Below the pieces are notes generated by a model. The model made no database searches. It was not told the origin of the DNA and was given only the letters and a program-made list of their open reading frames with translations. Below, in pieces: positions 17,581 through 25,567 of a stretch of DNA of 64,000 nt. A program made the position numbers and the translations under genes. The stretch spans positions 124,001-188,000 of the forward strand of contig NZ_DAMCHJ010000002.1 in assembly GCF_032104385.1 (NCBI RefSeq), in the 5' to 3' direction. Positions within the stretch are counted from its first letter, which is position 1, and every line of letters starts with the position of its first letter. This DNA is from Tissierella sp032104385 (GTDB lineage Bacteria > Bacillota > Clostridia > Tissierellales > Tissierellaceae).

Positions 17581-17623
17581 ATATATACCAGATATATTAA
17601 ATACTAATATATCTGGTATATAT
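17581..17623 (-). terminator. Terminator of the first AGXT-type aminotransferase gene
   Basis: A perfect 19-bp inverted repeat (17581-17599 and 17605-17623) with an AATAC loop, 10 bp after the stop codon. Confidence 0.8.
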
Positions 17624-17633
17624 AAATTTTATA

Positions 17634-18779
17634 TTAAGCCATTAATTCCTTTAATAGTGTTGTTATTCCAACTCCAAGTTCAGTATTTTTATCCATTTTA
17701 TATAATGTTCTTTCTATTGCAGCAATAGCACTTACCATATCATGAGTATCTATATTACCCATATGTCCTAGTCTAAACATTTTTCCTGCATATGCCGCTA
17801 AACCACCAGCTACTACTGCTCCTTCTTCTGCTAATATTTTTCTAAATTCTGCATCGTCTATTCCTTCTGGATAAATAGCATTTGATAATGTAACTGCTCT
17901 ATATTCTTTATCTGCTAATATTGTAAAGCCCATAGCTTCTAAAGCACTTTGCATTGCCCTAGCATTTTTTCTATGTCTTTCATATCTATTTTCTATTCCT
18001 TCTTCTTTAATTATTCTTACTGATTCTTTAAGTGCCCATATCATGTTTACTGCTGGAGTTGCAAAATATTTTGAAGGATCATTCATAATTGGAAGCCATT
18101 TATCAAAGTCAATATAATATTCTGGAATTCTTCCAAGTGACTTTCTTCTCTCCATAGCCTTAGGGCTTGCCCATAACATCGCAAGTCCTGGAGCTACTCC
18201 AAAAGCTTTTTGTGATCCAGTTAAAAGAATATCTATATTCATCTCATCTACATATTCTGGTTCAGCTGCAGTAGCACAAACCCCGTCTACAATATAGATT
18301 ATTTCAGGGAACTTTTTAAGCATTTCACCAATTTCTTTTATTGGAGCGCAAACTCCTGTTGATGTATCTACATGAGTTACTGTAATAGCATCATATTTCT
18401 TTTCATTTAATTTAGCTTCAATATCTTTAACAGGTACAATTTTACCCCACTCACTGCTTATAACATCTACATTTATACCCTTTCTTTCAGCAAGGTCAAT
18501 AAATCTATCTCCAAAGAATCCATTTGATACAATAAGTAAATTATCTCCTGATTTTAAAGTATTTGCTATTCCCATTTCCATTGCCATAGTGCCAGTTCCT
18601 GCAACAACGAAAACTTCTCCCTCTGTTCTCCATAGAGTTTTAAGGTCATCTACAAGCTCTTTAAAATCTTTTATAAAGTTAGGATCTCCAAAAGCAACAG
18701 TCTCTCTGCCCATTTGATCTTGTATTGATCTTACTACAGGTGTAGGTCCTGGAATCATTACTAATTTACGATTTTTCAA
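17634..18779 (-). CDS. AGXT/PucG-type PLP-dependent aminotransferase (copy 1)
   Basis: 381 residues of the class V family that includes alanine-glyoxylate, serine-pyruvate and (S)-ureidoglycine-glyoxylate aminotransferases. The N terminus has MIPGPTPV, the cofactor-binding region has VDGVCATAAEP, and the PLP lysine is K191 in TGSQKAFG. A C-terminal RLGHMGN arginine is in the position that binds the substrate carboxylate. The start is TTG, 8 bp after GAGGAGG. The promoter has -35 TTGCTT, a 17-bp spacer and -10 TAAAAT, with two operator-like sites. It is separated by a weak terminator from the four-gene operon upstream. Glyoxylate transamination fits the neighbourhood, but the amino donor and acceptor are inferred. 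Confidence 0.87.
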   Translation of the reverse strand: MKNRKLVMIPGPTPVVRSIQDQMGRETVAFGDPNFIKDFKELVDDLKTLWRTEGEVFVVAGTGTMAMEMGIANTLKSGDNLLIVSNGFFGDRFIDLAERKGINVDVISSEWGKIVPVKDIEAKLNEKKYDAITVTHVDTSTGVCAPIKEIGEMLKKFPEIIYIVDGVCATAAEPEYVDEMNIDILLTGSQKAFGVAPGLAMLWASPKAMERRKSLGRIPEYYIDFDKWLPIMNDPSKYFATPAVNMIWALKESVRIIKEEGIENRYERHRKNARAMQSALEAMGFTILADKEYRAVTLSNAIYPEGIDDAEFRKILAEEGAVVAGGLAAYAGKMFRLGHMGNIDTHDMVSAIAAIERTLYKMDKNTELGVGITTLLKELMA

Positions 18780-18794
18780 TTTAACTCCTCCTCT

Positions 18795-18842
18795 TTTACT
18801 ATTGTTAATTAATATTTTACCATGTTAAATAAAATAAAGCAA
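18795..18842 (-). promoter_or_regulatory. Promoter and paired operator-like sites of aminotransferase copy 1
   Basis: Minus-strand -35 TTGCTT (18837-18842), 17-bp spacer, -10 TAAAAT (18814-18819). Two sites overlap it: TTTAC-TATTG-TTAAT (18795-18809) and TTTAC-CATG-TTAAA (18816-18829), 21 bp apart. They resemble the palindrome at iclR and the pair at aminotransferase copy 2. Confidence 0.5.
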
Positions 18843-18877
18843 TAAGCAAAATAATTTCTTAAAAAGCTTCATACAAA

Positions 18878-18904
18878 AGCTACCATTCTTATAATATGGT
18901 AGCT
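18878..18904 (-). terminator. Terminator of the allB-kdgT operon
   Basis: Inverted repeat AGCTACCAT (18878-18886) with ATGGTAGCT (18896-18904), followed on the minus strand by a short U run, 24 bp after the permease stop codon. Confidence 0.6.
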
Positions 18905-18928
18905 TATTACTATAATATAATTTTTGTA

Positions 18929-19909
18929 TTATTGAGGGCTGCTTACAGCTTTAGATAATACTGCTTCTTTCTTTCTCAGTCTTTTATGCAAATAAGTTGT
19001 AAGTAATGGGCATAGAAGAGCTGTTACTACACAAGCTGCTGCAACTTGAGCAGTGGCAACTGTTGCATACATAGCAAGACTAGGATCAGCAGCTCCTATT
19101 GCACCAGGAGTTGCCACTGCATTTCCTGCTGTATTACCAACTGCCGCTCCAACTGCAGTCTTTCTTTCTTTTCCAAATAACCAATTATAGACCCAATAGC
19201 ACACAAATCCAGTTGATAAAAGAGAAATTAACCCTAATATTATTCCAGGTACTCCTGCTTTAACTACATCCATCAAATTCATTCCTGCTCCTAAAGCAAA
19301 GCCATTAAATGGAATTATAATAGGTAAACCGTTTGCACATAATTCTCTAATATCTTCATCTAGATTTCCTAATAACATACCAAGTAATAATGGAACTAAC
19401 ACTGCAACTATTGACATAAATGGGATATTTGCCATACCAGTTAATCCGAGAGCTATCATAGTAAAAAATGGTCCATCATTAAGTGATAATACAGAAATCG
19501 CTCCAACATCTGTAGGCTCTCCATATTGTCCAGCTAGTATTGAATACATTACACTGTTAGAGTTTGTAAGAGCCGCAATTATAGCTAATGGAGTAATTCC
19601 AAGTACACCTGCTGGTCCCCATATCTTACCTACTACAACACCAATAATTACACCAACAGCAAACTTAGTAAATGTAAGTACTGACCCCTTGTAAAAAGGT
19701 AGTCCTATCTGTTTCACATTAATTGAAGCTCCACAGCAAAATATGAACATTCCAACAAATGTTGCTGCTCCTTTATTTGAAAATAATGCTGTAGTAAATC
19801 CTCCTATAGCTAAGAACTGTGGGAAAAAAGTATTTACAACTGCACCTAGTAATAATGGTATAACCATTAATCCACCAGGAAATTTTTCAACAGTTTTAAG
19901 TATCTTCAT
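18929..19909 (-). CDS. KdgT-family 2-keto-3-deoxygluconate-type permease
   Basis: 326 residues with about ten membrane helices, matching the 2-keto-3-deoxygluconate transporter family over its whole length (KTVEKFPGGLMVIPLLLGA at the N terminus, LTNSNSVMYSILAGQYG and GNTAGNAVATPGAI further on). The normal substrate of this family is a 2-keto sugar acid, but no keto-deoxygluconate kinase or aldolase is present here. It is the last gene of an operon with allantoinase-, FAH- and hydantoin-racemase-type enzymes (30 bp after the racemase gene). It therefore probably imports that operon's substrate, or exports or imports its acid product. Confidence 0.87.
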   Translation of the reverse strand: MKILKTVEKFPGGLMVIPLLLGAVVNTFFPQFLAIGGFTTALFSNKGAATFVGMFIFCCGASINVKQIGLPFYKGSVLTFTKFAVGVIIGVVVGKIWGPAGVLGITPLAIIAALTNSNSVMYSILAGQYGEPTDVGAISVLSLNDGPFFTMIALGLTGMANIPFMSIVAVLVPLLLGMLLGNLDEDIRELCANGLPIIIPFNGFALGAGMNLMDVVKAGVPGIILGLISLLSTGFVCYWVYNWLFGKERKTAVGAAVGNTAGNAVATPGAIGAADPSLAMYATVATAQVAAACVVTALLCPLLTTYLHKRLRKKEAVLSKAVSSPQ

Positions 19910-19939
19910 TTTACAAAGCCCCCTTACTATATCTTAAAT

Positions 19940-20668
19940 TTAATTACCCTCCCACATGTATGCATCAAATTCTTGAGGTGGAAAAGCGAACTTTCTCTTT
20001 TTACTATGTGTTAATCCTGTTTCAACCATCATCTCTGCAATTTTAATAGCTACAGTTACAGGATCAAGTACTGGTAATCCAACTAATTCTTGAAGTTCTT
20101 CATCATATCCACATAATCCAGCGCAACCTAGTACTACAACTTCTGCTCCATCTTCTTCTACAATTTTTAAAACTTCTTCTTTTAATTGATTTAATGTTTC
20201 TTCCCTATCAGTAACGCATTTCTCTACATTTACATTAATACCTCTTACTGAAGCACATTTGTTTTCTAATCTATAAAGTCTAACTAAATCTTCTTGATAA
20301 GGGATAAATTGTTTTAACATAGTTAGTACAGTATATTTATGCCCAAGAAGACCTGCAATAGTTTGAGTACCTTCTGAAATACTAATAACCGGAATAGAAA
20401 GTGCTTCTTTTAATGCAAAAACACCTACATTACCAAATCCAGCAAGTACTACAGCATCTGGTTTTACTTCCTCTACCTTTTCTAATATTGCCCTAATAAA
20501 TGACCATACTGATTGATAATCTGCAAAACCACAATCAATATTTTTTGTTCCTTTTGGATTAGTGAGAGGAATAAGCTCTGTGGTTTCTTTAGCTTTACGT
20601 GATGCTGATTTCATAATAATACCTGTTACGATGTCAGAACTGTTAGGATTTGCAACTAAAATTTTCAT
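19940..20668 (-). CDS. Aspartate/glutamate/hydantoin racemase-family protein
   Basis: 242 residues from the ATG at 20668, which is 9 bp after AAAGGAG; a GTG just upstream is too close to that site. The fold marker ILVANPNS is at the N terminus. The family normally uses two cysteines. The second is present in VLGCAGLCG near residue 182, but the first position (AxFxDPG in hydantoin/allantoin racemases) reads AGFGNVG, with glycine at about residue 77. A one-cysteine enzyme could be a stereospecific isomerase, a decarboxylase (as in arylmalonate decarboxylase) or non-racemising. It sits between the FAH-family gene and the permease, spaced 37 and 30 bp, in one operon. Confidence 0.82.
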   Translation of the reverse strand: MKILVANPNSSDIVTGIIMKSASRKAKETTELIPLTNPKGTKNIDCGFADYQSVWSFIRAILEKVEEVKPDAVVLAGFGNVGVFALKEALSIPVISISEGTQTIAGLLGHKYTVLTMLKQFIPYQEDLVRLYRLENKCASVRGINVNVEKCVTDREETLNQLKEEVLKIVEEDGAEVVVLGCAGLCGYDEELQELVGLPVLDPVTVAIKIAEMMVETGLTHSKKRKFAFPPQEFDAYMWEGN

Positions 20669-20705
20669 AAACACACACTCCTTTAATTGTTTTATAATAT
20701 TTTTA

Positions 20706-21491
20706 TTATTTAAAACACCAGTTATTATTAGAGCTAATAACAGTGTTTTTAATACTACCTAATTTTTCTATCTCTATTATCACAGTATCATCATCATCAA
20801 TAATCTTACCATATCCCCCAGGAGTTCCTGTTAAAATAATATCTCCCTCATAAAGTGTCATAACATGGGATATATAGCTTATTAGATATGGAATATCGAA
20901 TATCATATCCTTTGTATTTCCTTTTTGAACTATACTTCCATTAACTATAGTTCGTATCTCTAAATTATCACTTTTTATACCGCTTACTATTTCATAACTA
21001 ATAGGTAAAAAGGTATCAAAGGATTTAGCTCTTGTCCATTGAATATCTTCTTTTTGCAAATCCTTAGCAGTTACATCATTAGCAATAAGATAGCCCCATA
21101 TATATGAATTTGCTTCTTCTACTGAAATGCATTTGCCTTCTTTACCTATTACTATAGCTAATTCAGCTTCACAAGCCAAAATTTCTACCATTTGATTTTT
21201 TATTATAGCATCCTCATTGCCAATTATTGCTGAAGGAGCTTTTAAAAATAATAATGGTTTTTTTGGTATACTTGCTCCATCTTCTAAAATTGTATCTGAA
21301 TAGTTTAATCCAGTACAAATAACCTTTTGAGGAGTACAAGGCTGTAAAATATTTATTTCTTCAATATTTACAAATACATTACTCCTAGTAAAGTTGGAAA
21401 AAGTGTTGCCATGCAATATCTCTATATTTTCACCATGTAAAATTCCATATTTTATCTCATCCTCATAAAAAAAACGAATATATTTAATCAT
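20706..21491 (-). CDS. Fumarylacetoacetate hydrolase-family enzyme
   Basis: 261 residues from the ATG at 21491 after AAGAGGTGA. The FAH fold is clear: CTGLNYSD, the KPLLFLKAPSAIIG loop, metal ligands in ACEAELAIVIGKE and ANDVTAKD, the lysine of ARAKSFDTF, and TGTPGGYG near the C terminus. Family members hydrolyse acylpyruvates, decarboxylate oxaloacetate, hydrate or isomerise 2-keto acids, or cleave ureidoglycolate-like compounds. It starts 5 bp after the allantoinase stop, so the two are translated together. In this context cleavage of the ring-opened ureide product is attractive, but that is inference. Confidence 0.87.
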   Translation of the reverse strand: MIKYIRFFYEDEIKYGILHGENIEILHGNTFSNFTRSNVFVNIEEINILQPCTPQKVICTGLNYSDTILEDGASIPKKPLLFLKAPSAIIGNEDAIIKNQMVEILACEAELAIVIGKEGKCISVEEANSYIWGYLIANDVTAKDLQKEDIQWTRAKSFDTFLPISYEIVSGIKSDNLEIRTIVNGSIVQKGNTKDMIFDIPYLISYISHVMTLYEGDIILTGTPGGYGKIIDDDDTVIIEIEKLGSIKNTVISSNNNWCFK

Positions 21492-21496
21492 AATAG

Positions 21497-22855
21497 TCAC
21501 CTCTTTTTTCGTTCTATATATATTCCATAGCCTTTATTAACCATAATTTCTCCATCCTTCATTACCACTTGGCCTCTTACCATCGTAAGTATTGGCCAAC
21601 CCTTAAATACTTGTCCCACATAAGGAGACCATTTTTCTTTTGATTTAATATCTTGTTTTGAAAACTCTTTAACTAATTCCATATCTACAATAGCTAAGTC
21701 TGCATCATATCCAACTGTGATTGAACCTTTTCTATAATCTAATCCATATAGTCTGGATGGATTAAAGCTTGTAACTTCTACAAGTCTTTCAAAACTTAAC
21801 AATCCCTTATTTACTCCATTTAATAAAACAGGTAATAGAGTCTGTATTCCTGGTATACCGTTAGGAGCTTTCCATATGTCCATTAGTCCCATATCCTTCT
21901 CTTTCTTCTCATAAGGACTATGATCAGATCCAATTGTACTAATATAACCTTTATCTAATAATTCCCAGAGTTTTCTTCTGTTACTTTCATCTCTCATTAC
22001 AGGAGAAAACTTTAGGTATGGACCATATTCAAGTATATCAGTATCTATAAAATTTAAAAAATGCGGACATGTTTCAGCGTATACTTTAACACCCCTATCT
22101 TGAGCCGCCTTTATTTCCATTAAAGCACTCTCCATACAAGTATGTAATATTATCCCTTTAGCACCAGTTACTTCTAAATAATAAATTGCTCTCTTTACTG
22201 CTTCTAATTCTCCAACTTCACTATGAGACTCAATATAAGCCATAGGATCATTTCGTTCTTCTCTCTTTAATCTTCTTTCTTCTAATTCAATCAATTCATT
22301 ATTCTCAGCATGAATCAATGCAATTCCATTTACTTTAGCTAGCTTTTGTAAAATATCATATAAAGCATCATCTTTAACATGGGGAAAATCTGCTACAGAA
22401 AAGCACATAAACATTTTAATTGATGTTGCACCAGTATTCTTCCATAAAGACTCTATTATTTCAGTATTTGCAGCAGTTCCTCCAGCGTGGATTGCATAAT
22501 CAATATAACCCCTATCTTTATATGCTCCAATAGTAAACTTGTAACTTTCCTCATCTACTATTGGGGGAATATTCATTGGATGAGATATTGCAGTAGTGAC
22601 TCCTCCTGCTGCCGCAGCTGCTGTACCACTAGGAAAATCTTCTCTGTTTGTGATTCCTGGATCTTGAAAATGAACATGTCCATCTATAACTCCAGGAATA
22701 ATGAACTTTCCACTTGCATCAATTATCTCTAAAGCATCCGGAATACTATCTTCACTTAAAATCGAATATATTTTTCCATCTTTTATAGCAATATTTCCTT
22801 TGTACTTTCCACTATTAGTTACAATGGTTCCATTTTTAATTATTTTATCTATCAT
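21497..22855 (-). CDS. allB: Allantoinase-type cyclic amidohydrolase
   Basis: 452 residues of the dihydroorotase/allantoinase/hydantoinase family. The binuclear metal site is complete: H60 and H62 (VIDGHVHFQDPG), the carboxylated lysine K147 (TSIKMFM), H182 (LIHAEN), H238 (ILHTCM) and D311 (GSDHSP). The overall pattern is nearest to AllB, which opens the hydantoin ring of allantoin, though dihydropyrimidinase or another cyclic imide hydrolase cannot be excluded. It is the first gene of an operon with FAH, racemase-like and KdgT genes. Its promoter is bracketed by two CG-centred operators, so LacI-type control is expected. No allantoate amidohydrolase is nearby. Confidence 0.82.
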   Translation of the reverse strand: MIDKIIKNGTIVTNSGKYKGNIAIKDGKIYSILSEDSIPDALEIIDASGKFIIPGVIDGHVHFQDPGITNREDFPSGTAAAAAGGVTTAISHPMNIPPIVDEESYKFTIGAYKDRGYIDYAIHAGGTAANTEIIESLWKNTGATSIKMFMCFSVADFPHVKDDALYDILQKLAKVNGIALIHAENNELIELEERRLKREERNDPMAYIESHSEVGELEAVKRAIYYLEVTGAKGIILHTCMESALMEIKAAQDRGVKVYAETCPHFLNFIDTDILEYGPYLKFSPVMRDESNRRKLWELLDKGYISTIGSDHSPYEKKEKDMGLMDIWKAPNGIPGIQTLLPVLLNGVNKGLLSFERLVEVTSFNPSRLYGLDYRKGSITVGYDADLAIVDMELVKEFSKQDIKSKEKWSPYVGQVFKGWPILTMVRGQVVMKDGEIMVNKGYGIYIERKKR

Positions 22856-22875
22856 TTTAAATCACTCCTTTTTAA

Positions 22876-22975
22876 TGCTCGCGCGTACATTTTTGGCCAA
22901 AAATAAAATTACATTGATTAATAAATATTTATATCTTTGTTTGATTATAGACTAACAATTATGTTCGCGCGTACA
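22876..22975 (-). promoter_or_regulatory. Operon promoter bracketed by two LacI-type operators
   Basis: TGCTCGCGCGTACA (22876-22889) lies 6 bp upstream of the allB ribosome binding site and TGTTCGCGCGTACA (22962-22975) lies 86 bp further upstream. Each is a near-palindrome around CGCGCG. Between them a candidate promoter reads -35 TTGTTA (22953-22958), 19-bp spacer, -10 TATAAA (22928-22933). Central CpG and 14-bp dyad symmetry are usual for LacI-family operators, and a lacI gene is adjacent. The rest of the 22856-23183 interval is AT-rich with nothing recognisable. Confidence 0.65.
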
Positions 22976-23183
22976 AATCTAAGAAAAAAAATATTTCATG
23001 CTAAATCTACAGAAACAAAAAGTAAAAAACATCTTACAAGTATCTTAAATTCAAACAAAAATAATAGTTAAAATTACAAGTCATAGTTAAACAATTATAT
23101 AGATTGTTAATTATGAATCATAGTTTTAACTAAATCTTAACATAGTTATTGAATTAAAGCAATACTAAATTAAATAATATTTT

Positions 23184-24227
23184 TTAAAATATCTTATCAT
23201 ATCTTATATAATTTTCTTTTATATAGATATCACAAGCAACATCTATTTCTCCCTTAAAGATTTCCCTAGGCCTATAAAAGTATTTGTGGAAGTTATTAGC
23301 CACAACAGCTCCTAAGAAATAAGGTCTAGCAGACACTATTCCATCTATAGTTCCATCAAACAAATAATTTTCTATTTCTTTGTTAATACCATTTGTAATC
23401 AAAATCACCTTATCTTTAAGTCCTTTTCTATTTAGAAATTCTCCAATATAATCTGCGTGATATGGAGCATATATGGCTATAGGATTATATTTATAAAAAT
23501 ATTTATTTAGCGCTTCAAAATAACTTTCCCTAGACATAGTATCTAGTTCTACATCATACTCTTGGATAAGAGGATATTCTTTTAGCTTTTCATGGAAACC
23601 TCTCATTCTTTCTTTACTCAACTCATAGCCTTCATCATAAGATAAAATCAGTATTTTGCCTTTCTTCATCATTAGATTAGCAATATAAGCTGCAGAGTAT
23701 GTGCCTAAGTTATAGTAATCTGGTCCAACATGAAAAAGTTCACTATTTTTATAAATCATATCAAGAGTCATTAAGGGAATATTTCTTTTTTTACACTCCA
23801 TAGTTACAATTTCCATATTCTCTTTACTTAAAGCACTAAATATTATTCCATCTGCTGAATTTGTTTCTATTACCTCATAGAATTGTTCAATCTGTGTTTT
23901 ACATTGATTTTTATCTATATTTATATCGGTAAATATTACTTCAATTTCTAGGTTATATCCTTGCCATATATTTGATGCTTCCTTTATTCCTTCGTAGGTT
24001 TGTTGTCCATACCCTTCATCTACTGTGGCAATAATAAATGCATAGACTTTTTTTGTATTCTTTAGAGCTAGAACTGTAGCAGCACTATTAGCAACATATC
24101 CCATTTTCTCAGCTTCTTTTAGTACAAGTTGTCGAGTTTTTTCACTAACGTTTTGACCTTTCAAAGCACGAGATACTGTAGCTCTAGATATATTTAATTT
24201 ATCAGCAATATCTTGTTGTTTAACCAT
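23184..24227 (-). CDS. LacI-family transcriptional regulator
   Basis: 347 residues. The N-terminal helix-turn-helix VKQQDIADKLNISRATVSRALKG with the hinge region up to residue 60 is the LacI signature. The rest is a periplasmic-binding-protein-like effector domain, weakly similar to sugar-binding forms. It lies 328 bp upstream of allB on the same strand, with the two LacI-type operators in between, so it is the natural candidate to control the allB-FAH-racemase-kdgT operon. No CG-centred operator is visible in its own upstream region (24228-24300), so autoregulation is not evident. Confidence 0.9.
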   Translation of the reverse strand: MVKQQDIADKLNISRATVSRALKGQNVSEKTRQLVLKEAEKMGYVANSAATVLALKNTKKVYAFIIATVDEGYGQQTYEGIKEASNIWQGYNLEIEVIFTDINIDKNQCKTQIEQFYEVIETNSADGIIFSALSKENMEIVTMECKKRNIPLMTLDMIYKNSELFHVGPDYYNLGTYSAAYIANLMMKKGKILILSYDEGYELSKERMRGFHEKLKEYPLIQEYDVELDTMSRESYFEALNKYFYKYNPIAIYAPYHADYIGEFLNRKGLKDKVILITNGINKEIENYLFDGTIDGIVSARPYFLGAVVANNFHKYFYRPREIFKGEIDVACDIYIKENYIRYDKIF

Positions 24228-24300
24228 TTCTAAACTCCTTTTACAATTAATTATATATTTTTATTATAAGTCAAATCCTCAAAATTTTAAAGTTAATAAT

Positions 24301-24357
24301 AAAAAAAGATACTTCTCTTTCTAGTGATAAACACTATTAAGAAAAGTATCTTTTTTT
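24301..24357 (-). terminator. Terminator of aminotransferase copy 2
   Basis: Long hairpin: outer arms with AAAAAAAGATACTT and AAGTATCTTTTTTT (24301-24314 and 24344-24357), inner TAGTG/CACTA stem (24322-24326 and 24332-24336). It lies 9 bp after the gene and upstream of lacI. Confidence 0.8.
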
Positions 24358-24365
24358 ATTTATTT

Positions 24366-25427
24366 TTATTTTATATTTGCCAATGCTTCAAGAAATGCTT
24401 CTACATCTTCTTTGTATACATATCCCATAGTACCTACTCTAAACATATCATTAGCAATAGGATCTAATCCTCCATTAACTGTGATACCTTGTTCTCCTAA
24501 AGCTTGAACTATTGCCTTAGCTTTTCCTGGAGCATACACTGCGGTCAAAGTCTTAGAAGCGTATTTCTCATCTTTTGGAAATATATTGTATCCAAGTTCT
24601 CTAATTCCTTCTATTATTCTCATTGTATTTTCAGTATGTCTTTTATATACATTATCTAGTCCTTCTTCAAATATCATCTTTAAAGCTTCATCTACTGCAA
24701 ATACATTATATACTGCTGGAGTATTTGGAGTTTGATTTTTTTCTTGGAATGCTTTTGCTTTCTTTAAATCAAAATAAAATTTTGGAATATTAGAATTTTC
24801 TACTGCCTTCCAAGCCTTATCATTTAAAGATATAAATGATAATCCTGCTGGTACCATAAGTGCTTTTTGAGAACTAGATAGAACTACGTCTATATTCCAT
24901 TCATCCATTCTCATCTCTAGTCCACCCGCTCCACTTACGGAGTCTGTTATTAGTAACACATCACTATCTTTTAGAGCCTTTCCAAATGCTTCTAAATCAT
25001 TAGTTACTCCTGTTGCACTTTCATTATGAATTACAAATACACCTTTTGTATTAGGAGTTATATGGTCCATTACCTTTTTAACATCTGCTGCTTCTCCTAG
25101 TTCAAATTCTACCCTAATTACTTTTAACTGATATGCTTCTGCCATATTAGCAAATTGTCTACTAAAAGTTCCTAGAACTGGTACTACTACTTCATCTCCA
25201 AAGGAAAAACAGTTCTGTATAGCTGCCTCCATAGCTCCTGTTCCTGATGATGTTAATATATAAACTTCGTTCTCTGTTTTAAAAAGTTTTTTCAATCCTT
25301 CTCTTACTCTTTCATGAATTTCACAATATTCCTTAGATCTATGGGATATCGACTTTCTATTCATTGCATTTAAAACCCTTTCCGGAACCGCCGTTGGCCC
25401 TACCATCATTGATACTTCTTTTTTCAT
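24366..25427 (-). CDS. AGXT/PucG-type PLP-dependent aminotransferase (copy 2)
   Basis: 353 residues of the same class V family as the gene at 17634-18779 but clearly diverged. MMVGPTAVPERV is at the N terminus, SSGTGAMEAA binds the phosphate, TDSVSGAGG precedes the PLP lysine K188 (SSSQKALM), and RVGTMGY near the C terminus holds the carboxylate-binding arginine. It starts at ATG after GGGAGGAATAAAT. Its promoter is near consensus (TTGACA, 17 bp, TACAAT) with two operator-like sites downstream. Two such enzymes with the same operator type suggest interconversion of glyoxylate or pyruvate with glycine, alanine or serine. It is preceded by an AgcS amino acid symporter. Confidence 0.87.
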   Translation of the reverse strand: MKKEVSMMVGPTAVPERVLNAMNRKSISHRSKEYCEIHERVREGLKKLFKTENEVYILTSSGTGAMEAAIQNCFSFGDEVVVPVLGTFSRQFANMAEAYQLKVIRVEFELGEAADVKKVMDHITPNTKGVFVIHNESATGVTNDLEAFGKALKDSDVLLITDSVSGAGGLEMRMDEWNIDVVLSSSQKALMVPAGLSFISLNDKAWKAVENSNIPKFYFDLKKAKAFQEKNQTPNTPAVYNVFAVDEALKMIFEEGLDNVYKRHTENTMRIIEGIRELGYNIFPKDEKYASKTLTAVYAPGKAKAIVQALGEQGITVNGGLDPIANDMFRVGTMGYVYKEDVEAFLEALANIK

Positions 25428-25441
25428 ATTTATTCCTCCCT

Positions 25442-25508
25442 TTTACTATTGGTAAACTATATTTACTATTGTTAAATACATTGTATCCCTTTCTAAGGAT
25501 AATGTCAA
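25442..25508 (-). promoter_or_regulatory. Promoter and paired operator-like sites of aminotransferase copy 2
   Basis: Minus-strand -35 TTGACA (25503-25508), 17-bp spacer, -10 TACAAT (25480-25485). Sites TTTAC-TATTG-TTAAA (25462-25476) and TTTAC-TATTG-GTAAA (25442-25456) lie at and just after the expected start point, 20 bp apart, i.e. about two helical turns. Confidence 0.6.
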
Positions 25509-25521
25509 TGTATAAAATAAA

Positions 25522-25553
25522 AAAGATCTTCTTATTTTTATAAGAAGATCTTT
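25522..25553 (-). terminator. Terminator downstream of agcS-type symporter gene
   Basis: Perfect 14-bp inverted repeat AAAGATCTTCTTAT / ATAAGAAGATCTTT (25522-25535 and 25540-25553) with a TTTT loop, 14 bp after the stop codon. Confidence 0.8.
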
Positions 25554-25567
25554 GTAACATCTAATAT

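Noticed and set aside
15592..22855. A complete classical allantoin utilisation cluster
   Set aside because: Only the allantoinase-type gene fits well; AllC, AllE (two-cupin), ureidoglycolate dehydrogenase and allantoin permease are not seen in the window.
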